Part shown: piece after piece, positions 48,701 to 60,700 of the stretch
Layout: each line of letters begins with the position of its first letter
How positions within the stretch are numbered: the first letter of the stretch is position 1
From: Arenicola marina
Taxonomy: Eukaryota; Annelida; Polychaeta; Arenicolidae
Reading direction: 5' to 3'
Length of the DNA: 64,000 bases
NCBI GenBank assembly: GCA_964019135.1
Contig: OZ025248.1
Location: 9,493,574 to 9,557,573 of the forward strand
Position numbers and translations under genes: made by a program
The notes under the pieces: generated by a model
The model's input: the letters and a program-made list of their open reading frames with translations, nothing else
Database searches by the model: none
What the model was told of the DNA's origin: nothing

Positions 48701-51700
48701 CGGTGAGACGGGTGGATACAGACCCCCAGGGGCGCGGTGAGACGGGTGGATACAGACCCCCTGGGGCGCGGTGAGACGGGTGGATACAGACCCCCAGGGG
48801 CGCGGTGAGACGGGTGGATACAGACCCCCTGGGGCGCGGTGAGACGGGTGGATACAGACCCCCTGGGGCGCGGTGAGACGGGTGGATACAGACCTCCAGG
48901 GGCGCGGTGAGACGGGTGGATACAGACCCCCTGGGGCGGGGTGAGACGGGTGGATACAAACCCCCTGGGGCGCGGTGAGACGGGTGGATACAGACCCCCT
49001 GGGGCGCGGTGAGACGGGTGGATACAGACCTCCAGGGGCGCGGTGAGACGGGTGGATACCGACCCCCAGGGGCGCGGTGAGACGGGTGGATACAGACCCC
49101 TGGGGCGCGGTGAAACGGGTGGATACAGACCCCCAGGGGCGCGGTGAGATGAGTGTATACAGACCCCCAGGGGTGCGGTGAGATGAGTGGATACAGACCC
49201 CCTGGGGCGGGGTGAGACGGGCGGATACAGACCCCCAGGGGCGCGGTGAGACGGGTGCATACAGACCCCCTGGGGCGCGGTGGGACGGGTGCATACAGAC
49301 CACCAGGGGCGCGGTGAGACGGGTGGATACAGACCCCCAGGGGCGCGGTGAGACGGGTGGATACAGACCCCCTGGGGCGCGGTGAGACGGGTGGATACAG
49401 ACGCCCTGGGGCGCGGTGACACGGGTGCATACAGACCCCCTGGGGCGCGGTAGGAGGGGTGGATACAGACCCCCAGGGGCGCGGTGAGACGGGTGGATAC
49501 AGACCTCCAGGGGCGCGGTGAGACGGGTGGATACAGACCCCTGGGGCGCGGTGAGACGGGTGGATAGACCCCCTGGGGCGCGGTGAGAGGGTGGATACAG
49601 ACCCCCAGGGGCGCGGTGAGACGGGTGTATACAGACCCCCTGGGGCGCGGTGAGACTGGTGCATACAGACCCCCAGGGGCGCGGTGAGACGGGTGGATAC
49701 AGACCCCCAGGGGCGGGGTGAGATGGGTGGATACAGACCCCAGGGGCGCGGTGAGACGGGTGGATACAGACCCCCAGGGGCGCGGTGAGACGGGTGGATA
49801 CAGACCCCCTGGGGCGCGGTGAGGCGGGTGGATACAGACCCCCAGGGGCGCGGTGAGACGGGTGGAAACAGCCCCCCTGGGGCGCGGTGAGATGGGTGGA
49901 TACAGCCCCCCTGGGGCGCGGTGAGACGGGTGGATACAGACCCCAGGGGCGCGGTGAGACGGGTGGATACAGACCCCCTGGGGCGCGGTGAGACGGGTGG
50001 ATACAGACCCCAGGGGCGCGGTGAGACGGGTGGATACAGACCCCCAGGGGCGCGGTGAGACGGGTGGATACAGACCCCCTGGGGCGCGGTGAGATGGGTG
50101 GACACAGACCCCCTGGGGCGCGGTGAGACGGGTGGATACAGACCCCTTGGGGCGCGGTGAGACGGGTGGATACAGACCCCCAGGGGCGCGGTGAGACGGG
50201 TGGATACAGACCCCCTGGGGCGCGGTGAGACGGGTGGATACAGACCCCCAGGGGCGCGGTGAGACGGGTGGATACAGACCCCCAGGGGCGCGGTGAGACG
50301 GGTGGATACAGACCCCCTGGGGCGCGGTGAGACGGGTGGATACAGACCCCCAGGGGCGCGGTGAGATGGGTGGATACAGCCCCCCTGGGGGGCGGTGAGA
50401 CGGGTGGATACAGACCCCCTGGGGCGCGGTGAGACGGGTGGATACAGACCCCCAGGGGCGCGGTGAGACGGGTGGATACAGACCCCCAGGGGCGCGGTGA
50501 GACGGGTGGATACAGACCCCCTGGGGCGCGGTGAGACCCCCTGGTGTGGGGTACGTACGTGCACTTGCTGGGGATGGACTTGGTAGGCACTAGGTTGCTC
50601 GCTGATCGGGACCGCCTCGGGTCCAGGCGCCGGATATCGACACGCTCCGTACAGGACTTCTCGCTAGGGGGCGCCACCACCGTGGCCGGCCGAGCCCGAC
50701 CTAAGCGTCCTCTGGTGACAAGCGAATAAAACGGATAAAGAATATAACATAACCAAAGGATTAAGCTTGATGCCGTTGCTAATTTATCGAAGACCGAAAT
50801 TGCTTTGGGCCTTGGACAGGGTAAGTAGCATCGGTACCATGGTTACGGTTACACTCTCCTGGCGTTAATCAAAAGGGAGTTATCCAAAAGTGTGATATGA
50901 ACGGAACGAAAGCTAACTTCGACAAGATTTCTTTTGCGGAGGCGCATTTATAGAAACCCAGTTTTTATAACATAAACTCAGTTGCTGCTCACTAAACGTA
51001 CTTTTGTGCGACTAAACCGAGTTTGGTGTCACTAAACCGAGTTTGGTGTCACTAAACCCACGTTGGTGTCACTAAACCCACTTTGGTGTCACTAAACCCA
51101 GTTTGGTATCACTAAGCCCAGTTTGGTGTCACTAAACCCAGTTCCGGCTCTCAAAGTCTCCGTATTGCCGTGATGCCCTGGTAACCGACCTGTAGGGTGT
51201 GGCCGGACACAGCTCCGGGAGGTCGCGCTCCCGAGTCACAGCCGATCCCAGTGACTTCCGGCTCTCAGACCTGGCGACCACGTGTCCTCGCCCGTCGCTA
51301 GGGGAGCTGCCGAGCGCCGTGACGGGCCGTGACCTTTGACCTGGCGGGCGGTGTCTGGAATCGCCGCGTGGTCCGGGGGTGCTGGGAGGAGGGGGTGCCG
51401 ACGCCCGGGATGAAATGTCAACACGCATGGTGTATCCGGAAGGCCGATCCCGAGACCCCATGCCACTCACGGCCGTGTTAGGTCGCGCCTGAGGAACTGA
51501 ATGGGAGAGAGACGGCTGGATCACATATAGTCCCCCCAACATGATTCGAAATCTGTGTGATTAAGGCATTAACTGCTGTTTCATATTGGTTCTTTTGCTG
51601 ATGAAAAAGTCTTTGCCTTGACAAAGATATAATAAATTAGTTTTTTAAGTGATCTATTTAAATATCATCCCAAGGAAGGGAATTATTTAGCTCCGGTGTA

Positions 51701-54700
51701 ATACCCCTCAACTCCTTTTTCTTACATTCCCTGCACTTTCACCAACGATTTCAATGGGACAACCCTGGTCATTGACATACATATGAGTGGTGTCTCCGCC
51801 TGGTGGCGGGCCTTAAGGGCTGCCTGCTTTTGACGACGGTCGTCAAGGGATTGGCGCTTCTCACATGCGCTCTGACAGCGCATGCGCCGTTGCATCCGCA
51901 TCAGCAGATACCTAGCCAAAAATGCATATAACTATTGATAATAATAGTCATAAATATAATATAAATGATAATAAATAATAATGTCACAATTATTTTTATT
52001 CTGTGAAGATGCATACAATTATCTGAATATGCATGAAACAATTTAGGTAAAAACTGGGTCATAAGGTGATCATAAGGCTGATATTTTGTATCCTTCGTTT
52101 TACCGCACTACAATATCTAAAATTAAACTAGCTAACATATTAAACAACTAACTAAACTAACATATTAAACAACGAGAGAATAGAACATACAGCACCCCAA
52201 ATGGTTAATTCTATGTCATAATAATGTCATTGGGACCTACCGTTCGCGCATGCGTTCTTGCCAGTTCTCCTCAAACTGAGTGCCGTCGTTGTGGTACAGC
52301 TTATTGCCTCCAGGGGTCGTGCTGCAATCGGAGAAAGTGACGTCACCGAGAGATTATGATCGACATAACTGATAACACGAGTATAGCGGCTATTGGTAGG
52401 TTGGTTCTGGGGCCACTCCGCTTTATCATATATATAAATGACCTACCAAAGGCAATTTCCTTGTTTAAAGCCATAATATATGCTGATGACACAACATTAA
52501 CCACTACCCTAAGCACGTTCGGCATTAATCCACAAACAGAAGAAGGGATAAGCAAAATAAATGAGGAATTATGTAAGATTAATGAATGGCTAATAATAAA
52601 CAAGTTGTCTCTAAATGTTAAAAAATCTAAATTTATGATATTCCACACGCCGCAAAAAAATGTAAAAATTCCTCAGATTAAGATAAACAATATGCAGATT
52701 GAATGTGTTGATTCTTTTAATCTATTAGGAGTAACGATAGATAAGCACCTTACATGGCACGCTCACACAAACAACTTAAGTATAGTAAAACTCTCCTCGC
52801 GCGTAGGAATACTGAACCGACTTAAGCAATACATACCGCAACATATATTACTTTTGCTATATAATACATTAATATTATCGTGTCTTAATTATGGGCTATT
52901 AGTTTGGGGATATAAAAGCAAACCTATAGCAAAGATCCAAAAGAGAGCAGTTAGAACAATTACCTGTAGCAAGTATAATGCGCATATCGAACCTATTTTC
53001 AAGCAACTAAATATACTCAAACTGGAGGACATTCACGTTCTACAACAGTTAAAGTTTTATTTTAAATTAAAAAATAATAAACTGCCACCTTATTTTTCCA
53101 TTATGGCACCTATCCAGCATTCCGGCATTCATCGTTATCACACAAGACATTGTAATCAGTATCGTACTCATCCCATCCTTCATGAATTTGCTCGCAGATG
53201 CATACGAAATAGTCTACCCAATGTATTAAATTTAGCTCCGCAGCAGGTGACAGACAAAATATCGACGCATAGCCTTCCTTCTTTCGCGACAACTGTAATG
53301 CTGTATTTAGTAGGTAGGTACAGCAGTAACTGTACGATTCCAAATTGTTACGTATGTCAAGCAATATAATATTCCTTCCCAGATTCACCCTCCAATGCCC
53401 CCCCCCTACCCCCCACCCCGTCCTCTTTCCTTCACCCGTCCTTAAAATGATTCTAGGTGCATATAAACTTCTTTTTCCTTGTGTTTTTTTGTTTTTTGTT
53501 TTTTGTTTTTTCTATTTTCTTGATTTTTGTTCTTCTGTTTGTGTATTTATTATTTGTTGTATTTGCTACTATTGTCCATATAAATTCACTTCAGAAGTCC
53601 GCCCATCGTCAATGTACCTATTCTAACTGAGGTGGCCCTCATGAAAGCGACCGCACAGGTCTTAATGGGGTCTCCTGATCAAGCTGAACTGAACTGTTGT
53701 AAATGTACTTTGTGTTATGTACTTGATCGAATAAATGATTCTGATTCTGATTCTTGGTTATTCAGGACGCTTTAACTACTTTTGGTCATATCGCGACAAT
53801 GGGAAAGGGCAGGGAGAGTGGAGCCATGTCCCCGGGGGTAACCACCTACTCTTTACGAAAAAAGGACATGGGATCTCTATACTGCGACCACACAGACATG
53901 GCCACAGCAGGGTTCGAACCACCGATCCACGGGCCGTTCGGCTCTCAGATGGCCAGAGCGCTTGCTTTGAGTGCCACTGAGTTATCGCGGCGGACCCCAG
54001 CGGCCCCTAGCGGTGATGGGTTTCTGGGAAGACTGTTCAACATTGGTTGTGCTCGGGTTAAGTTCGTAGTTCTAGGAGTTACATGACACAAAAATGGCCA
54101 AAAACGTCAACATGTGTTCGTATAAGCATCCATAAATCTGTCTAGATCCATATTCAGCTTTCTGTTCCAACACAACCTCGGTGCCTCAGAAATTATCGAC
54201 AATCGTTAAGGATGCTGACACTAAAGGTACATGTTCCATGTTCAATCTAATTCCGCACAAAAAGTGATCAAGCCTGATAGAAAACTTACCCATGCATTGT
54301 CTGATATCTGTGTAATGTGTCATCATACAGCTTCTCAAGCTCCTGTGAAGGAAGTCATCAAAGTTAACGTCCAAGTTCGAGCTACAAACAACACAAGACT
54401 CTCTCGTTCTTTTTGCATCTTCAGAACATGTGAATTAAATTTGGCAAACCCGGATAACACAACAATACAAGTGAAGGGTAAGCCATGTTCTTGTTAAATA
54501 ATGATCTTGCCGAAAATACTCTAACAGACCTATTAAAACAAATATATATTTTGTTGCTTCGGGATGTGGCCGAGTCAGACATTTACGAAAGAACTGAAAT
54601 ACATGATTCTCGTTGTACGATGCACGTACCTCGGCTTTCTTGGGCATGGAGAATGTGGTGTGAGGTCGGACCGCAGGTGCAACGCCGTCTGACAGTCAAG

Positions 54701-57700
54701 AAACATAGAACTATAATAGTGTCACTTCAACAACATTGATACATGCCTTTTCTGTTGGTGGACAAATCTATATGGAAACAACGCGTATAGACTTTTCGAC
54801 AATACATGTATTGGTCCTTTCAATGTCATTCAGTGTCAAGCAAAATGTTGTCGCACTCAAGGTGATAAAATGTTAGTTTCGTCTTAAGCTAATCAAAACC
54901 AGGTAAATGCAACTTTAAAAACACTTCAACAACTACATTATTATAACTTATCGTCGGCCTGATGAATCGTTTACCGTATGAACTGTCCGTCCGTTTCCGA
55001 ACCACGGCCGACATGACGTTGCGCTGGTATGACGTCATTTCCTGCTCGTCCTCCCGGATGTCCTCCAGCCTGGCCAGCAGATCCAGATCATCGGGTGCCG
55101 GGACGGTCCAGTCACTGCCCTGGTCACTCCTGACCGACGGCGTCGGCGATCCATAACGTTCAGCGATCGCCCTAAAACCTCCCGAGACGTCTGCGCGTGC
55201 GCCTGCGCTGGCACTTGCGCATGCGCGGCGGTCTAGTGGAGACTTTGTCCCGGGATACCCCTGTGGCCTTGGCCCTCGTGCGGAGAAAGATCGGCCACCG
55301 TAATGACTTGCGAATCCGGAACCACTGGTATACGCAAGTCGGCTTTCATTGCCGTGGTTACCGCTATATAGCGCCCTGTGGTCATCGGGAGTTACTAGTC
55401 CGGCTTTGTTCTCCGGCACCGACTCCAAGAAGTCGCTGATCCATTCGGATACCAACTCTGCATCTGATTTCCCTTCGGAAGGCTTTATGTTCGGTTTTAC
55501 TTCCGGTTTTACGTTGACAGTGTCCTTTATGTCCGATTTTCTGGATGCGCAGCGACTCAGCGTCTCCAAGAAATCTGGGTGGAATGTGAGGCCCGTGGTG
55601 GGACTTCCGGCGAAGGGCCTCAGTAGGTCAAGTGCAGACGCCGGCAGGCTGGGCGCTTCATCTTCTGTGTCAGAGTCGTCAAATACCACTCTCGTGGAAC
55701 TTTGTCGTCCAGTTTCTGGAACGCCACAAAAAAACAAAAACGATTATGAAATAACACAGGCGGTATAGGGTCGAAAACGAAAATATTACCAGGCGCGAAT
55801 AGTCAGGGTGTGTTCGATTTACATGAAACCAAAGCCGGCTTGCGGAATTGACTGTTCCACACCGTATCTCATCAATTCGGCCTTAGCATTAAACTTAAAC
55901 CATTGAAATAAATTCAACCTCGGAATATAATAACATAAGCTTTTCATTGCGTTTATATTGCCTACGAGATCGTACAAATTTGAGTTGCAAGCAAGGACAG
56001 AAATTTTATGAATAACAAATCCAATCCAATCACATCGGAAAGCCGAATTATACCAGATATGAGAAGTTGATTAGCAAACCAATATGAAATGTTAAGACTA
56101 AAGTACAAAACTATGAAAACAAGTGCGCAGCTGGAAAGTGGCTCGTTCACTATATGACGTATGCAAATATTTTAGTGAAGAGCGGAAGTTGTGTAAGTCA
56201 CCTCAGCCGTTTGAAGCTAAAACGAAGGCGAACATGTTTGCCGTTAAGAGCCGGTATATATGTTATAAACCATACGCCCCTTCTATAACGGTATAACTAA
56301 ATATATGTAGAGATTAATTGGGTGATATGTAAGTAAATTTGAAGCGGCAGTACGACTTGGGATGAAACAGCGTTGGCCCGCAACGTCATCCATAGTAGCA
56401 ACCGCAGTCAAACAACAAGTATGGCAAGATTTGAAGTTGAAGTTGAAGAGGTTGGTTGGTTATTCAGGACGCTTTAACCACTTTTGGTCATATCGCGTCA
56501 ATGTGAGAAGGAAGGGAGAGTGGAGTCATGTCTCCGGGGGTAACCCCCTACTCTTTACGAAGAAAGACATAAGATCTTTATCCTGCGACCACACAGACAT
56601 GGCCACAGCAGGGCTCGAACCATCGATCCACGCGCCGTTAGGCTCTCAGGTGACCAGAGCACTCAATGCGAGCGCTCTAGCCCACTGAGCTATCGCGCCG
56701 GCCCCGAAGTTGAAGAGTACCGGCATGAATAACATTCGGAAGAAATGTCAATGAGTATATTGCTAATGAAGGCTAAAACACACATGTCATTGTTAGACTT
56801 TGTTAATGGAAAGAACCACAACATTAGTACTCAGTTGTGATTAGTCACACTTGGTGATGTGAGACCTGATGCACGTGAGGTCGTTCTCTTCAGGATTGAC
56901 TTGGAGGTGTAAGACCTCAACTGTTTGGGTGGATCCACATGCGTGATGACGTCATCGTTATTCTTGAATATGGAGATATCATCTGCGCTCCCCGCGCCGC
57001 ATGGAGCGCCAGATTCCGATTGCTCTGGGGTCAAGGACGCTTTGTCTCCAGGTATTTCAGTGGTTTCCTCATCTAGATTTACCCCCGGCGGACAGGAGGA
57101 CGATTCAGGGTGCTCGGTGCTATCCAGTACAGAATCCTGCTGCTGTTCTTCCACATCACGTGACTGATTGCCGCTCTCATTGTCTGATCTTTGGTCTACA
57201 TAACCATCATATTTTACTTGTCAAATCGTGATTTTGGTAACGAAAAACATATAAATCAAAAAAGGAATAGTTTAACTAATTAACCAAAATCTGAGGTACT
57301 GGTAGCTCAGGTATTGCGCAATCCTCCGAAGCTAACCGTGTTCTGGGAACTGCATCGCCATACCTCTACCTCCTACTTCCAGGTACACATTGGTATACGA
57401 TACAATTTACGATTATGCTGTAAGGTTTGCACGATGGAGGCTTCGGATACTAGTTATGTACATGTGTCGAGCTAAATTGTAAATCTCAAGGGGGCAGCTG
57501 TAAGCAGTCAATAGCCAATTACAACAAGCGTATTTATTAAATACTCATAAGTGTGTCCATTTATTGAAATGATATCCTACCACCTTAAATGAACGCTTGC
57601 CCTATACGTAACAAGTGTGTATTGATGAAACAAATGAGTTCTAAGTGGAATATCCACAAAAACAACAACCAACAGTTGGGATGAATAGTAAGTACAGACG

Positions 57701-60700
57701 TACGTACCATCACAGGACTGCCCATCCGCTCCCGCCCAGTCATCCACGTCAGGAGACTGACAGACAGGAAGAAAACAAGCGTTCAGTATTTGAACAGAGC
57801 TTAATACCCAAGTCTGATATAAAACGCGTAAAATTTGATACAGAGATATATTATAATAATAATGATAATAATAAGAAGAAGAAGAAGAAGAAGAATGCTA
57901 ATATTGCATGAATTAAGTCCGTAAAAATAGGCGTTTTATATTCCAGGTCCAGAACTTCACACGCACAACACATCCACAAAATGTCCACAATAATGTTATT
58001 AACTTATAATTAAAGCAGAAGAGACAAATCCATCTGTAACTCATTAATTACCTTGGCCCCTATGACACTATCAGAGGCACGTGACTGCATTCGCGCCAGA
58101 TGTTCCTCCGTTAGTTCCACTTCCCTGAATATGACGAGAAAACAAGACCAGCCTTAACAGACCTGTTATTGATCAAAGAGAACTCAACAGCCGGATGATA
58201 TGAAGCTATATTTATACAATAATAATTCTTTGGGTGCAACATAAGCTAATACAAGAAATAATCCCGTATACGGTCAAATACAGATATAAAGTAATAGCGA
58301 ATGCGGAGACGTCTCACCCAGCGGTAGCATGCTCGTCAAGGAGACGGGGTCGGTGGGGGTCTGTAGGGGTGGCCCTCATTCCTTTAGGGGAAGTCCCAGT
58401 TTCGTCTTCCGGTTCCTCGTCGCCGCTTTCCTCTGGCTCAATGTGCCGCGGGGGAGGCCGAACCACAATCTGGACATACACATCGAGAAATGACTTTATT
58501 CCGGTTTTTATTTAAATTACTACAAAATTATATACTAAAATTATGAATTGTTAGCATTAATTATTATTAATACTACTATACTAACATTAAAATATGCTGT
58601 TATTATTTTTAGGGAGTATTTACCAATTTATACATTCAAGCAGAAAAATGGGGTCAAGCGGCGGAAACTCACGGTTTTGTCCTGTTGCTTAGCAACAGGA
58701 GTGTGGCTGGGCTTCAGAGTGGCTTGCCTCGTGGTCACAGGCGGCTTTAACCTTGAAGGCGGGCGCTTTTTTTCCTTCGTAAATTGTTTCTTCTTCGCCA
58801 CCCGAACAGGTCTACTGGGCTGTGAGAATATTCGTTTTGATGATATTATCAACTATATTATTAATATATATAATAATATTAACATTTAACCAGCAGCATG
58901 AAAAGTATATCTCCCGCCAAATTATGTAAAATGCAATTCTCAAAGTTCTTGAAATTTAGTTTCAATATAAAATTAAAACGTGACGTTCAAACTGTTTGCG
59001 TGCCTATATTGCTACATCAGTGCCTGATTTTTTAAAGGACACCGATACCTTCTCCAGTTGTTCTCGCAGCGTCACGTGACTGTGATCTGCTTTCCCCACC
59101 ACCTCTCGAGGTGCCGAGGACCGCTCTCCCGTCCCAGCGGTGACTTTCGTGGCGGCGTCAGCGGCCATCAGATTTTTGGAGTCTATTTTGACGTTGGAGA
59201 GCCTGGACTGAAAGCCGGCTTTGGCGGGTGCCTCGGCGCGGACTGCCACCGGCTTGGCGGCCTTCCTGTCAGGCACTCTGGGCGTCTCTGGAGTCATGCA
59301 GAATATTGTACTCCCGATTTATTGAATAATGTATATGAGGGGCAAATTGACCAAGTGTGCGAACCGCTATTACAACTTCATCACCGCAGTGTTTACAATA
59401 CCGCAGTCAATAACGAAGTCAATAATCCATCCAAGAATGCAGACCAATTTAAAAACTGATCACCGAATATGAAGAGAAGTAAAGTCGTCACCTGTAGCCG
59501 CAGCTATTGGCTTGAAGACAGCGTCGTTGTCTGTGGCAGCAGTTCCCAGATCTTCGTCTGCCGTGGTCTCCCCTCCCTGTAACCATACCACATGAATGTC
59601 TATGTTAACAACACAAGGACAAACACAAGGTAAGAAATCGATTTCCCAGAAAAGTAGAAAAGCCAAAAAATTGTGGTTTTCATACTTAAGCAAATCTGTA
59701 TCGGCATACATCGAACCAGAATCAGGCATATTTAGGTAAATGTTAGTCTACCTATTCCAACGAATTGTACATTTGAAGGAACTTTCCAAGACATTAAACC
59801 GCGCGTTCCCTGACAATATCCACGTAAGTATTTGTCAGTGCAGTTGATAAAGATATCCACATTGTTAACTTTGGTGCGAACAACTTACATCTGACACGTC
59901 GAAGTCACTGGGTGTCGCTATGGAGGAGGGTGGGGAGGGGGAGGGAGATGGACCCGGAGAAATGCCGAACTTAGGCATTTCAAACGCCCAGCGCGTGGCG
60001 TCCCCTGGTGGGAACTGACTGAACTCTGGTGAAATGTCGTCTTCTGCACCTTTAATGATAAAACATTCCAGTCTATTCATGCTATGGTGAATTATATATT
60101 TTACGACAGATGTATAGCAAGTGTTGTCTGTTGTCAGGGTGTTTGGCTTCTGACCATGCAAGGATTTTGGAACGGTAAGGCGACAAACCATTATTATCTA
60201 CATAATCCCCATTTCAGTACACATACAGCACCATGAGCGATTTTGGGTGCTGACTATAGTGTAGAACAGGGAAGTTCTAGCAAGCATGCCTGATTCTGGT
60301 TCACGCTAACTAAATTCAATAACTAACTCCAACAAGGCGAAGGTCTCGCAAACTATCCGAGAAATTCGAGCATGTCGGACGTCAGGTCGGACGATAGAAC
60401 CCGAAAAACATAGTTATTGCCGAACTAGAGTGTATTTCGGCGAAGTATAGTATAGAAGTAGTCCCAGGTGGGCGCACGAATTGCTCGCGATCCACCATCC
60501 CTGTGATGGCGGTCCTTCTGTCACCATCTGATGCCATATATACAGCTCACGTATTGTTCACATCAGCCACAACAACTGATCTCCCGGATTTTAACAAAGA
60601 GAGGTGAGTGACAATGCCCGGCCATACCCGTGTCCGCGTCACCCCGGGCCCACGCCAGGTCGCCGCGCGGCCGGACCCGGGGGTGTCTCTCCGGGCGGGA

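Noticed and set aside
45735..50680. Open frames of 1,609, 1,643 and 1,221 codons on the - strand
   Set aside because: All three overlap in the 34-bp array. They have a 34-residue period and exist because the unit length is not a multiple of three. Only the short exon at 50559-50711, at one end, is real.
57295..57375. tRNA gene suggested by GGTAGCTCAGGTA
   Set aside because: An A-box-like string is present but no B box or cloverleaf follows at the right spacing.
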